From the NCBI GenBank assembly GCA_022828595.1, contig JAKGHH010000004.1, positions 52,254,922-52,318,921 of the forward strand: a stretch of 64,000 nt of DNA, given 5' to 3'. Position numbers and translations under genes: made by a program. Below the pieces are notes generated by a model that ran no database searches, was not told where the DNA came from, and saw nothing but the letters and a program-made list of their open reading frames with translations. Of the stretch, positions 31,850 to 42,879 are shown in pieces; the first letter of the stretch is position 1; each line of letters begins with the position of its first letter. The stretch comes from Nelumbo lutea (taxonomy: Eukaryota; Streptophyta; Magnoliopsida; Proteales; Nelumbonaceae).

Positions 31850-33620
31850 AACCAAGAGCGGTACAAACTCGAACCATATTCCGCCTGGAGGATGTGGTAT
31901 TCCTGGGAGTTTAAAATCCCAGACCGCTTTTTCTCGTTCAGCCTCCACCATCTGATCAAAGTTTCGAGTCTGATTTAGAAGAGTGGACTCCAAGTCCCGC
32001 ACATGCTGCCTGAGGAGCTCCCTCTCCGCTGCCATCCTCGATGATTCCTCCCTGTAATGTACGCTCTCTTCAAAAAGCCGATCAATTTGAGCCTCCTGGT
32101 CGTGGACGAGCAGCTCTTGAGACTCGCTCCCCTTGCGAGTGTGATGGAGCTCACCCCGGATCTGGTCGAGCTCGCCCTAGAGCTTTTTGTTAGCAGCCCA
32201 CTGGTCGAGGGCATCGACACAATGGACACATGTCTAGAGAGCCATGGCATGGATGGTGGAATTCACTTGCCGACAGAAGAAAAGATCAGAGGACAACGGA
32301 GAGGAGCAAAACGAGATAAGAAAAAGGAGAGGAGTCACTTACCACCATGCAGTGGACAGAGGCGAACACGGCAAGGTCCTCGGGCTCCATATTCCCCCAC
32401 TGAGCGACCTCATCGTTAGTAATCACCTTCCAGCTCCTCCGATGAGCCATGAGGTAGTCGTTCACCCCTTCCCATTTCCCCACTGGGAACCATGGGTAAG
32501 GGCGTGGCTGGAGGGGGTTACAGGGAGCCTCCCCCTGCTGAGGGAGCTCGTCCCCTCCGAAGTCAACCCCACTAATTCCCTCGGGTGGGGGTGCCAGAAT
32601 CTCAGGCGAAGGGGAGGATAAAACCGGCTTGGCAGACCTGAACTCAGTACCTCCTGAGGGGGGAGTCCGGTCGGGGCGCGTCCTCTTCGCATGGTGCCTA
32701 TGGCTGCTCGAGAGAAAGCGACGAGAATCGGCACTGGACATGATGGCTGCCAAGAAGAGCATCAGTGTTAGTCCAACAAGAATGAAATATATGCATGCGA
32801 ATGTGAGTACGACATCGTTACAGAAACCACGCGACCTAAAAAGACAACCTACCCGGGCTCAAGCTAGCCTACACGAGCTTCTCCTCGGCCAAGTAGTCCG
32901 AGCAAAGGAAGCCTATCGATGCCTAGGACAACACCGTTTTCCGAACTACGGGGTCCAGCTCAGCCCCGGGGTCTTGGATGGCACTCCTCCAAACAGTTGG
33001 GAAGGGCCACCCCTTGGGGTTACGGACCACAAAGTAATACCACTTCCAGGTGGGAATCTTTTTCGGCAGCTCGTACAAGAGCTTATAGCCGTGGCGGGGA
33101 GAGAGGTAGTAAAAGCGCCTCTCCGGAGGAACCCCAGGAGCAGCATTTTTTATATAGAGGATAGAGGAAAAAATATCAAGGTCCAGAGGAAGACAGTACT
33201 CATAACACAAAGATATAGTCCCAACCATATTTCGAATGGCGTTGGGATGAAGCTGGTCAATGGTGACGTTAAAGTGATTTAAGACCTCCACTATCAAGGG
33301 GTGTAACACAAGCCAGCCTCGAGTTATTCCTGGAAGATTACTATGTCATTGGGACCATGCTCCCAAGGGAAGTTGCCAATAGGGAGGCTGTAAACCAGGT
33401 TCCCAGGGAGGTGAACGTAGTGGATTAGATATCTAAGTCTCTCCGCTGTCATCAAGGAAGGGCCAAAGGTGTCAGGCTCCCTCCCCCTAGAAGTAGATGT
33501 TATGTCGTCAGAGGCCTCCCGAGCCTCCAGGATTTGCTCCCAGGCTCCCCCCGAGCTCGAGGGAGCATCATAGTCCTGGCTATCGCCCCTATGGTAGGTG
33601 TGGTACGAGTACCCAGACAT
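31850..33620 (-). pseudogene. Antisense reading frame of G2 (aORF) with conserved N-domain and coiled-coil end
   Basis: The frame runs against the element, between pol and the 3' LTR. It starts at 33,620 (MSGYSYHTYHRGDSQDYD) and continues with MTAERLRYLIHYVHLPGNLV, then has a frame break at 33,324. The next block, 33,318-32,923, reads VEVLNHFNVTIDQLHPNAIR, LDIFSSILYIKN and FYYLSPRHGYKLLYELP. That resembles the Pfam family called putative gypsy type transposon (PF04195), by my recollection of the family. A proline-rich linker (about 32,700-32,500) and EVAQWGNMEPEDLAVF follow. The end is a coiled coil (NKKL, GELDQIRGELHHTRKGSESQ, DQEAQIDRLFEES, LRQHVRDLESTLLNQTRNFD). Function unknown. Antisense frames here are known in Tat elements such as Grande. 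Confidence 0.72.
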
Positions 33621-34085
33621 GGCTAACAGCGATTGGGACTCACCAGAAGAGACGGAGCGAATCAAACTGAGGAATTCGGGTAGACTAGATGAAGTGTGCG
33701 ACCTCAGAACCCGAAGACAACATGATGGTGTGGGAGAAAGCGAGGCCCAAGGGGACCCCCTATTTATAGTCTCCACCCTTCCAAGTTGATGGTCCGGATC
33801 AAGGAAAATCCAACGGCCTGCGGGCACCCTGACCGCACGCCTTTTGAAAACCGAAGGTGGTTGGCGGCACATCTTCCATAATTAAGGTAATCACAGTAGC
33901 ACGACGTTCGGAGTTAAAAGCCACCTCAACATGTTTTCGGAATCCAAAAAGTCGGGAAAGTCAGAAAATCTCTTGATTCCCGCAAATGCATTTAATGTGG
34001 GTAGTCAATCAAGTTTGAATTTTGGCCAAATCAGTCCATCGCGCTTCATAAACTCCCCACACTAAAGCAGTGCTCTTAGCCCAAG
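33621..34085. other. G2 region upstream of the polypurine tract
   Basis: Possible promoter and leader of the antisense frame. On the minus strand, an open frame extends up to 33,872 in phase with it, so the true start could lie further right. TATTTATAGT at 33,761-33,770 reads ACTATAAATA on the minus strand, a TATA-like motif about 140 bp upstream of the start at 33,620. Confidence 0.4.
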
Positions 34086-34099
34086 GAGTGGGGGGCAAT
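34086..34099 (+). other. Polypurine tract of G2
   Basis: GAGTGGGGGGCAAT ends one base before the LTR start TGATGGAGGG. Compare 7,403-7,418 in G1. Confidence 0.85.
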
Positions 34100-34941
34100 T
34101 GATGGAGGGTGATTTGACCCCACCTATGAAACGGTGACACATGGACACTGACTCAACACGAGCGACATCTCAGCGTTGTAGCCTGGTATGACCAAGTGAC
34201 AGGCCTACAAAACAGCTCAGGACATTGTAGCTTGTGAAAGGAGTTCGTCGCGACGTGAACCCCGGGCTCCTCGAGCTACCTTTGAAGAGATACTCCGAGG
34301 AAATTTTAGCTCGCAAGCTAAAGTCATTAGCTCGTCCGAGCTCCTAAGCAGACAAGCCACCCAGGGCCAATTCTACTAAGGGTAACCTTGGAGTGTTCCA
34401 CGTTTGCTATAGAATAGCTCGCAAATGAACCACACGAGCACTCCCCAAGAAGCTTCCGACTAACAGACCGTACCGGTCAGATTGTGCCATATCCCTTACT
34501 AATGGCGCATTCCCAGTCATTTCGGTAGTCTGCGTCCATGTCTCACATCAAGCAAGGGCGTGCCTGTCACTCCGGAGACATGTCATTTACCCGGGCGAGA
34601 CGTACGCCACAACAGCCACCTGCGCAGCCCTAGTAGGTAACGGCTGTGGCAGGAGCCCAATGGCAGTTATGCCCGACCTGACATAAATGTCCCTATAAAA
34701 GCCCTCAAGGCAGAAGAGAAATGGTTCTTCTTGAGGCCTCTAATCGCTCAAGTATAGTGAGAACACGCTATCTGCACTCTTAACCTTCGTCTCCTTCTTG
34801 CTTCTCCTACATACTACTAACTTAAGCATCATAGTAACCCCACCGGGTAAACTCCCTAGGGATTCTTCTTCTTCCTCATCTCAGGTACCTTCCAGGAACC
34901 ACGTGAGTGCCAACTAGGAGTGACCAGATCGCGCTACATCA
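34100..34941 (+). repeat. 3' LTR of G2 (842 bp, complete)
   Basis: TG at 34,100 and CA at 34,940-34,941, followed by the target duplication CATAC at 34,942-34,946. TATAAAAG is at 34,694-34,701. It carries a 24-25-bp block (34,365-34,389) and the U5 segment (34,831-34,941) that the left LTR lacks. Confidence 0.9.
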
Positions 34942-34946
34942 CATAC
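34942..34946. repeat. Right target-site duplication of G2 (CATAC)
   Basis: Copy of 25,113-25,117. Copia C2 RT sequence resumes immediately on the minus strand. Confidence 0.88.
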
Positions 34947-36300
34947 CTTCTCACACTCCCCCTGAGCAACAAACCCTGGTGGTTGCTCCATGTACACCTC
35001 CTCAAGAAGATCACCATGTAAAAAAGCATTCTTGATGTCAAGATGAAACAAGGGCCAATCAAACATAGTAGCAAGAGAAATCATAACACGAAGTGACCCA
35101 ATTTTGGCAACATGAGAGAAGGTGTCTATGTAATCAATACCATATTGCTATGAATAACCTTTGGCAACTAACCGATCTTTCAATCGTTCAACACTCCCAT
35201 CAGGTAAGTATTTAACCGTGTACACCCACTTACATCCGACAACATGCTTACCAAGCGGAAGAGTGGTGAGGTCCCACGTATGAGTACGAGTTAGGGCCAA
35301 GAGCTCTTCTTCCATTGTTTGGCGCCACCCTATAGAAGTGTGGGCTTCTTGGACATACTTGGGAATAGAGACTGAGGATAACATAGAAACAAACTGTCGG
35401 TGAGAAGCCGAAAGGTGAGATACAAAAGTATAATTGGAAATGGGGTGGAGAGTGCAATTGTGTTTACCTTTCCGTAAAGTAATAGGAAGATCAATGTCAG
35501 AACTTGGGGTTGGGGCTGGGTTGGGATCAACTGCCGGATTTGTTGACGGTGAAAAAGCTAGGGGAGGAGCTGGTGCCTGACGATGAGTATACACTTGTCG
35601 GATAGGTGGTCCTCTCTCAAGTAGTTGCACTGGAGGCAAAGACTGGGTCACAACTAGAACAAAAGGAACGGGATCCTCAACAGGAACTAGAAGATGGGGT
35701 GATGGCAACGAAGGAGAAGAAGTATCCGACCTGGAGAAGAAAGGAACAAACTCAAAAAATGTAACATCAGAACATACAAAAGAATTCCGAGAACGAGAAT
35801 TGTAACACTTATGCCCTTTTTGAGTCCTAAAATAGCCAAGAAAGACATACTTAGTGGATCTAGCATCTAACTTCTAACTTGTCCATTCCAGACCCAAGAT
35901 TATGAACGAAACACATGCATCCAAAAACTTTAAGAGTAAGAGGAAAATGAGACAACATGGGAAACATAATAGAGAAAGGAGACTAACCTTCAAGGATAGA
36001 CATGGGCATGCGGTTAATAAGAAAGCAGGATGTAAGTACATAATCACTCCAAAAGGGTTTGGGACATTTATTTGATGTAAGAGGGATCAAACAATTTCCA
36101 AAAGGTGACGGTTCTTTCTTTCAACCACCCCATTTTGTTGAGGGTTGTAGGTACATGAGGTTTGATGGATAGTGTGATGTTGTTCCAAATATTCTTAAAA
36201 GGGTGTGGAAAAATACTCACGGCCATTATCAGAATGAAGAATTTTAATATATACACCAAATTGATTACGAATTTCAGCATAAAATTTTTGGAAGACACTA
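34947..36300 (-). pseudogene. Copia C2: integrase core C-half, linker and N-terminal RT
   Basis: On the minus strand from the right: integrase HSDNGREYF with D at 36,228-36,230 and E at 36,120-36,122 (35 residues between), a TAA in between. Next are the integrase C-terminal region (RSTKYVFLGYFRTQKGHKCY) and a proline- and serine-rich linker. The open piece 35,708-35,148 follows, with the RT start (WRQTMEEELLALTRTHTWDL, KHVVGCKWVYTVKYLPDGSV, LVAKGYS). Then FHLDIKNAFLHGDLLEEVYM and QPPGFVAQGECEKVC reach the G2 border. Reading frame and sequence carry on in phase at 25,117 if G2 and one target copy are set aside. Stops include TAG at 35,147. Confidence 0.88.
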
Positions 36301-36359
36301 CTCTGTTTGGACCATTATAAAGTACTTACAACCATTATAAGACACTACTCTGTTTGGAC
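36294..36359. repeat. 47-bp tandem duplication in C2 integrase
   Basis: GACACTACTCTGTTTGGACC starts at 36,294 and again at 36,341, with ACCATTATAA also doubled. It lies where the first catalytic aspartate region (SDIWGP) should connect to the second, and that interval is shortened here. Confidence 0.85.
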
Positions 36360-36951
36360 CCCAGATGTCCGAATGGACTAAAAAAAAAGGACTCGATGTA
36401 TGACTATGAACTCTAGGACTAAAGGAGATACGATGATGTTTCCCAAACTGACGATTCAACGATGGAACAAGTAACTGAAGAGCTCTAAGAGACGAATGAC
36501 CAAGTATGCAGTGTCGCTGATGAGGGGAGAGAGATAATTGAAGAGTTGTTGCTGAACCACTTCCATCAAGATAATACAATCCACCAGATTCATGCCCTCC
36601 ACCAATCTTCATCCTCATCTTGAGATCCTGAAACACACAAGAGGAAGGGTAAAAAGTTATTGAGCAATTAAGAGACTTAGTTAATTTACTAACAGACATC
36701 TTGTTAAAGGGAAACTTGGGAACATATAAAACTAAAGAGAGGGATAATGAGTCTATGTCAACATTACCAACACCACGTATGGCTAATGTAAAGCCATTGG
36801 CAAGAGTAAAAGATTGGGAAGTGGAGGACGAAGAAATGGATGAAAACACACCTGGAGTTTCAGTCATATGATTAGAAGCTCCAGAATCTATAATCCAACG
36901 GGAAGGTGTGGATGCCAGACAAGCTGTACCTATGTGTGCAAGGGTAGTCAT
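36298..36951 (-). pseudogene. Copia C2: protease and pre-integrase region
   Basis: One frame of 217 codons. The protease motif WIIDSGASNHM has D-S-G at 36,880-36,888. Then come FTLANGFTLAIRGVGNVDID, LYVPKFPFNKMSVSKLTKSL and CSITFYPSSCVFQDL, typical of copia protease to integrase linkers. The pre-integrase zinc motif begins (HCILGHSSLRALQLLVPSLN), but its cysteine pair is missing. The next recognisable block is the integrase start (FFLVHSDIWGPNRVVSYNGC), after which the frame ends. The zinc motif and the interval before the second catalytic aspartate are both shortened. Confidence 0.87.
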
Positions 36952-37137
36952 GTTCTGTTGAGATGTACCCTAAATGAACCACTCATACTTATCCCGTTAA
37001 ACACTCACCATCTCCTTTCTGAAAATATCTATAGATGTAGTGGGGATCTGATCAGTAACTTGAGATTCTTGTCTTGAGCTACCACCATTTACAGCTGCAT
37101 CATTTTCCCAGGTTGAAGGTGGGCCATGTAGATCATA

Positions 37138-37996
37138 GCAAAAGTTGATAGTATGTCCCTCCATACCACAATGAGTACACTTTCTTTAAGTATTACCACG
37201 TCCCCTACCACGGACTCCCCCTGAGTTTTGTCCTCCAATACGACCACCACCACGAGTATACATGGGTCCACCACCACTACCACGACCATGCTGACCTCCT
37301 CTACCACCACGACTTCCCCCTCTCATAACTACAAATGCAGACCTATCTGACATAGTGGAAGTCTATGTGGGTCCAATTGAAATCCTCCGAAGACGAACAA
37401 ACACTTCCTCAAGAGAGGGAAGAGCAGATCCACCTAGTATCTGTGCCCTTATGGATTCATACTCAGATTTCAACCCCACTAAAAATCTAGTCACATCCAA
37501 GTGCTCTCTCTGTTGTTGCTGAATTTTGACATCAGGTGTAAGAGGATGATAAACATTCAACTCATTCCATAAATTTCTCATACTAGCATAATGGTCCTCA
37601 AGACTCTAATTCCCTTGTTGCAAATTGAATTACTCTTGGTACAGTTGGTAAACCCTAGTAGTGTTATCTTGTCTAGATTATAGTTTTCTTGCATGATCCA
37701 AACTTCCTTGGTTGTATCCAAAAACATGAAGTTCACACTAATTTTGAATCTAGGTTGTTCCATGGCCAAGTCATAATTTGAGCATCTTCTTTCTCCCATT
37801 CATCATATCCTAGAGAAGTAATTGGGGGTTTATCTTCCCTCACATGTTTCACTTTCTTTTTGGCTTTCAGGAAAACTTCAATAGACTTAGCCCAAGGGAC
37901 ATAATTCTCATCATTCAGTTTTATAGATGTGATCTGCACATTTAGATAATTAGAAGGCACCATCCCACTTGATTTGTATTCATTGTTGTCTCCCAT
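37138..37996 (-). pseudogene. Copia C2: gag
   Basis: The start at 37,996 (MGDNNEYKSSGMVPSNYLNV) leads to the copia gag signature ITSIKLNDENYVPWAKSIEV, DEWEKEDAQIMTWPWNNLDS and a stop at 37,733. Further blocks are ESIRAQILGGSALPSLEEVF and a glycine- and arginine-rich stretch (about 37,320-37,200). The zinc knuckle CTHCGMEGHTINFC lies at 37,138-37,179, C-X2-C-X4-H-X4-C intact. Between them at least two frameshifts and a TAG are present. No LTR or primer-binding site was found to the right, so the 5' end is lost. Confidence 0.85.
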
Positions 37997-38084
37997 GACT
38001 ACACAAGAAAACAATGAGAAGCTGTACCACTAAATTGTTACTCTACTGCCCTAATAAATCACTACACTCCACACGAATGATATT
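37997..38084. other. Junction between copia C2 (minus) and copia C3 (plus)
   Basis: Only about 90 bp separate two gag genes pointing away from each other. Neither 5' LTR nor a TGGTATCAGAGC site is present. Both leaders were deleted, or C2 and C3 were brought together by a rearrangement. Confidence 0.6.
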
Positions 38085-39010
38085 GAGTGGGATTTCTTCT
38101 ATCCCCTTGATCCAGAATGTTACAAACTATTTTTCTATCAAATTGAGTAGTGACAATTATCTAGTAGAGGGGAAGAAGAAAGCTCCTCCGAAAGAGATTC
38201 AAAATCCAAATGGGACAGGCACCATTCCTAATCCTGAATATGTGAAATGGATGGATATTGACCAGCTGGTTAATCTCCTCTCTCATCAAAGGCATCATGG
38301 GGCAAGTCATTGGCTTATCCAGTTTCGTAGAAGTTTGAGGATGCTTGCGCAAAGCTACTCTACTCATTCTCAACCTAGAGTACTTCAACTTTAGAGACAG
38401 CTTCAAAGTCTCAAGAAGGAACCATTGACCATCTCAGCTTATGTCCAACAAGCAAAAGCCATTGTCCATAACATGTTCATCGTATCTAAATGGGTATCTA
38501 AATCTGATCTTGTTTTATTTATTTTTGTTGGTCTTGGTAGTGATTGTGAATATGTTATTACTGTTATTACCAATCGATCGGATGTTGATAGCCTCAACAT
38601 TGAAGATATTCTTGGTTCGCTACTTAGTCATGATAGTTGGTTTAAAGAGCAATCTCGCTATTCAAATGATAATTCTATAAATGCTAATTTTGCTAGTGCC
38701 AAAAGCAAAAACTATTAACAGCAAGGGAAAAGCGCTCAACAATTTGTTCCAAATTTCAGTGGTGGTCGTGGCAAGGGTCGTGGTTAAGAACCCTTTCCCT
38801 TCAATCATCAACAATGTCGACAAAATAATTTCTCTAATCAACAACAACCTTTCCTTAATGGTGGTCATGGAAATAAAAATCTGGGTGTTGTTTGTTAAAT
38901 TTGCAACTAAAATGGACATAGTGCTCTATAGTGTCACAAGGCAAGGTATGTGTTTGGTTTTCAGAATGATAATTCTACTGATCCTTCTGCCTTCCATGGT
39001 GGCGTGAGCA
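38085..39010 (+). pseudogene. Copia C3: gag
   Basis: Begins in frame around NVTNYFSIKLSSDNYL, followed by a family-typical block (PPKEIQNPNGTGTIPNPEYV) and a TAG at 38,393. The longest open piece then continues: LKKEPLTISAYVQQAKAIVH, LVLFIFVGLGSDCEYVITVI, NRSDVDSLNIEDILGSLLSH. A degenerate zinc knuckle (C-X2-C, H, C with one cysteine codon and one lysine codon turned to stop) lies at about 38,895-38,935. A segment between NYL and the PPKEIQ block is shorter than I would expect for this gag family. Non-functional. Confidence 0.82.
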
Positions 39011-40330
39011 CAACCCGATATCAACCTCAGTATCATCCGCAATATTTCAATTCACATAATGGGAACCAAATGTTTGATGCAACATGGTACCCAGACTTTG
39101 TGCCACACATCACATGACTTCGGACATTGACTACTTGCAGAACCGGTCAGAGTATATGGGATCTAATCAAGTTAAAGTTGGAAATGAGCAAGGTTTGTGA
39201 ATTTCTAATACTGGGTCCCGTCCTTATTGTTCAATCAAACATGCTTTCACTCTGAATGATATCTACCATGTTCCTGACATCTACAAGAATTTGCTTTTTG
39301 TTAGTCATTTTACCAAGGATAATGACTTATATTTCAAATTCCATCATGATTGTTGTTTTGTAAAGGATTATACAGGGAGAATTCTTCTTTAAGGGATCAG
39401 TAGAGATGGCATGTACTGCTTCCCATCTTCATCTATTATTTCGGATAATTCTTATCAAGCACTGGTTGGTGAATGAACCTTAGTTCAAGGATGGCACTTA
39501 CACTTGGGACATGTAGCCTTGTGCATCGTGAGACAAGTTATCTTGCAATATGGTCTTCCTTCCAATTCAGTTGAGTTAGAAAATTTTGTTTATGAATTGT
39601 GTCAAATGGGTAAGAATCATAGGTTGTCATTAAAAAGTTCTTCTTTATAGTCCAAGTATCCCATAGATTTAATTTTTATGATGTTTGGGGACCTTCTCCT
39701 ATAAAGTCAAATAGTGGACATGCTTATGATTAACTCTAAAATTTCTTGGCTCTATCCCATGGCTTGAAAATCTGATGCCCTTGTTATTTTCTTAAAATTC
39801 AAGATACATGTTGAAGTTTTATTTGAGAAAATTTCCTATCTTTCAAATCTAACTAGGGGGTGAATATAGAAAATTGTCAAATTATTTGGACTCAAAGGGT
39901 ATCACCCACTGAGTAACCTGTCCTCACACTCATGAGCAAAACAGATTAGTGGAGCATAAGCACAAAAACATTATAGAGTTGACCCTCTCTCTACTAGCCT
40001 CCTTCAATCTGCCCTTCCCCTTCTGGGCTGATGCGGTCGAAACCGCAATTTATTTAATAAGTCGACTTCCATCATATACTCTCAATGTACGATCTCCCTA
40101 TAAGATATATTTCATTGATCAACAAATTATTATATTTTGAAATGCTTTGGGTGCGCTTGCTATCTGTTTCTCTAGCCATACAACAATCACAAGATAATGT
40201 TTCGATCCCTTCAGTGCATCTTTCTCGGCTACAGTAATGCTCATAAAGGGTATTAATGTTATCATGCACCAAGTAGGAAGTTATTCGTCGCTAGGCATGT
40301 CATATTCGATGAAGGCTTGTTTCCAGGAAT
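39011..40330 (+). pseudogene. Copia C3: protease remnant and integrase, heavily decayed
   Basis: Recognisable pieces lie in several frames. They are SDIDYLQNRSEYMGSNQVKV and IYHVPDIYKNLLFVSHFTKD (protease to pre-integrase linker, about 39,115-39,330), LHLGHVALCIVRQVI (zinc motif start), CQMGKNHRLSLKSS (zinc motif end, about 39,600), a faint integrase core, then LASFNLPFPFWADAVETAIY and LISRLPSYTLNVRSPY (39,990-40,110), and FVARHVIFDEGLFPG near 40,300. Neither the protease D-S-G nor all three integrase acids can be identified. It is the most eroded copia pol in the window. Confidence 0.75.
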
Positions 40331-41206
40331 TCCCACGTCTTCTTTGCCAATAGATCCACATTTTGAGGGAAATTTTATCTCCATGCCTATTCAACCTACT
40401 ATTATGTCGCCAAGTATGCCTACTCTGTATGAGTCAGATCCGCCACCTTCAAGAGTAGAAGCTCACTCCCCGTCGACTTGCCTGTGCCTTCTTCTCAGTC
40501 CAGCACCTCTGCACATGCATTGGTATGCTATTGAACTATTCAAGATCTTGATACCACTCTCCATGCACCCCCCCTTCTGTCTACAACTATTTCTCTACTT
40601 GCTTCCACTAAGACTAAGCCCTGCTCCAATACTAAGGCTGCCAAATCTCCTCACTGGTGTGACGCCATGCAAAGAAAATATAATTCTTTAATAACAAAAC
40701 CTTAAAGCTTATGCCTTATGAGTCTTGAATGAATGTGGTTGGTACTAAGTGGGTTTACAAAATTGAAAGGAATTTTGATGGTTCTCTTAACTTTTATAAA
40801 GCCCAATTAGTGGCACAAGGATTTGACCAAATACCAGGTCTCACTTTCTTTGGGACTTTCAATCCGATTGTTAAACCGGTGATTGTTCGCACTATTCGTG
40901 CACTTGTCATTTCTCATAACTTGTCCATTCGGCAACCAGATATTAACAATGCTTTATACATGTTTTATTGATGAACATATTTATGTTCATCAGCCATGGG
41001 GCTTTGAGAATCCTTCTCGGCCTGATTATGTTTGCAAACTTCGGAAAGCCCTTTATGGCCTCTGGAAATCTCCTCGAGCTTGGTATTCTCATGTTAGTTC
41101 CACTCTCACTCATACGGATTTTCAAAACTCCAAGGTTGATCCTTCTTTACTTGTTTATGATCCTGATGGTATTAAAATTTTTTATGCTTATTTATGTTGA
41201 TTGTGA
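40331..41206 (+). pseudogene. Copia C3: linker and truncated reverse transcriptase
   Basis: A proline- and serine-rich linker (40,331-40,680) leads to RT: TKWVYKIERNFDGSLNFYKA, QLVAQGFDQIPGLTFFGTFN, PDINNALYMFY, then in a shifted frame EHIYVHQPWGFENPSRPDYV and LRKALYGLWKSPRAW. The sequence ends at about 41,206 just as the active-site motif begins (Y-V-D visible, second D absent). RNase H and the 3' LTR are gone. Confidence 0.85.
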
Positions 41207-41928
<722 letters not shown>

Positions 41929-42800
41929 TCTAGAATTTCTTTGCTATCTATAATTGCCATTCCTTCTCACTCCTCTAATCCATGAGATGCCAAATCACCC
42001 CGAATCTCCTCCCCTTTCCTTCCTAATTTGGTCTAAAGACAGATAAACCTTCCCTTGATCAACTGTCTTCCCTATCTCATATCTTCGCTTTCCTCTTTTC
42101 TTATTTTTCTCTTTTATATTTTATTTGGGCAACCAATGAATAGCATATTGATATATGATGGATCAAGAGCATACATGAGATAGAAAGAACATGCTAGGAC
42201 TTAAAACCTATCAATTTTTCATTCAGACTGAATTTAACTTTCAACAAACAAGGAATAAGCATATGAAATCCTGAGTAGGAATATTATCAACAACATCATT
42301 AAAGAGGAGCAAGACAATAACTGAATTTCAAAAAAAAAACATCGGTTTCTTCTGAAAAGATTAATCGGACAACTTCCTTCTTAGACGAGAAAAAGAAAAT
42401 AAAAAACCAAAAAAAAGCAAGATAATCTCTTTGTAAAAGCCTAAATACAAAAATCTTGATCAGGTTTCGAAGATTTCAGAGGGACAGGCTCCTTAGCATT
42501 CAACATCCTCGGTACTAACTTCGATAACCAAACTTAGACCCCATTATTCTGATGAAAAAAGCTAGAGATAAAAATGAAAGAAAAAAGCTGGTATCCAACT
42601 CTTCTTTGAGAAGAGAATAGTTCCTCTTTCGTTCTCTCTGAGTTATGATGCCAGTTGACAAGCTCAAGGAAAACAAGAAACCCTAGGTAACAAACCTATA
42701 TATAGTGGTCTGAGCCATTACAACCGATTAAAGAATATTCTGGATCACTAATAATGACAAATGATAGTGAGGGTGGTGGTTAGTCCTTAATGTGACGTTC
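41929..42800 (-). repeat. AT-rich DNA and probable LTR on the minus strand
   Basis: On the minus strand a TATA box, ACTATATATAGG, at about 42,694-42,705 is followed by CTAGGGTTTCTTG and CAGAGAGAACGAAAG, typical of LTR promoter and early transcript sequence. It lies just downstream of the chromodomain end of G4, so it may be G4's 3' LTR. Exact borders and the polypurine tract could not be located. It differs from the 5' LTR of G5 at 48,869-49,330. Confidence 0.4.
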
Positions 42801-42879
42801 CCATGCATGTCTCAAGTGAGTGTAGATCCATGGGTCAGTGGATGGATTGGGCTGAGTCGTGGGGTCTCGGGTTAACTCT

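Larger units (their letters stand above)
25118..34941 (+). mobile_element. Ty3/gypsy element G2, Tat lineage, inserted in copia C2
   Basis: A 9.8-kb element with both LTRs, a 5-bp target duplication, gag, protease, RT, RNase H, a second RNase H of the archaeal-like type, integrase, tandem repeats, an antisense frame and a polypurine tract, in that order. Two RNase H regions and an antisense frame downstream of pol are Tat features. The LTRs are roughly 90% identical over their first 250 bp by eye, with many C/T and G/A differences. The 5' LTR has lost its U5 end and the primer-binding site. Numerous in-frame stops, mostly TAG, show that it is dead. Confidence 0.9.

Noticed and set aside
31535..31978. 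147-codon plus-strand frame downstream of G2 pol
   Set aside because: Begins in an A-rich run and opposes the coiled-coil end of the antisense frame. No recognisable domain.
32629..33282. 217-codon plus-strand frame
   Set aside because: Opposite strand of the PF04195-like part of the antisense frame. The minus-strand translation has family resemblance and the plus-strand one does not.
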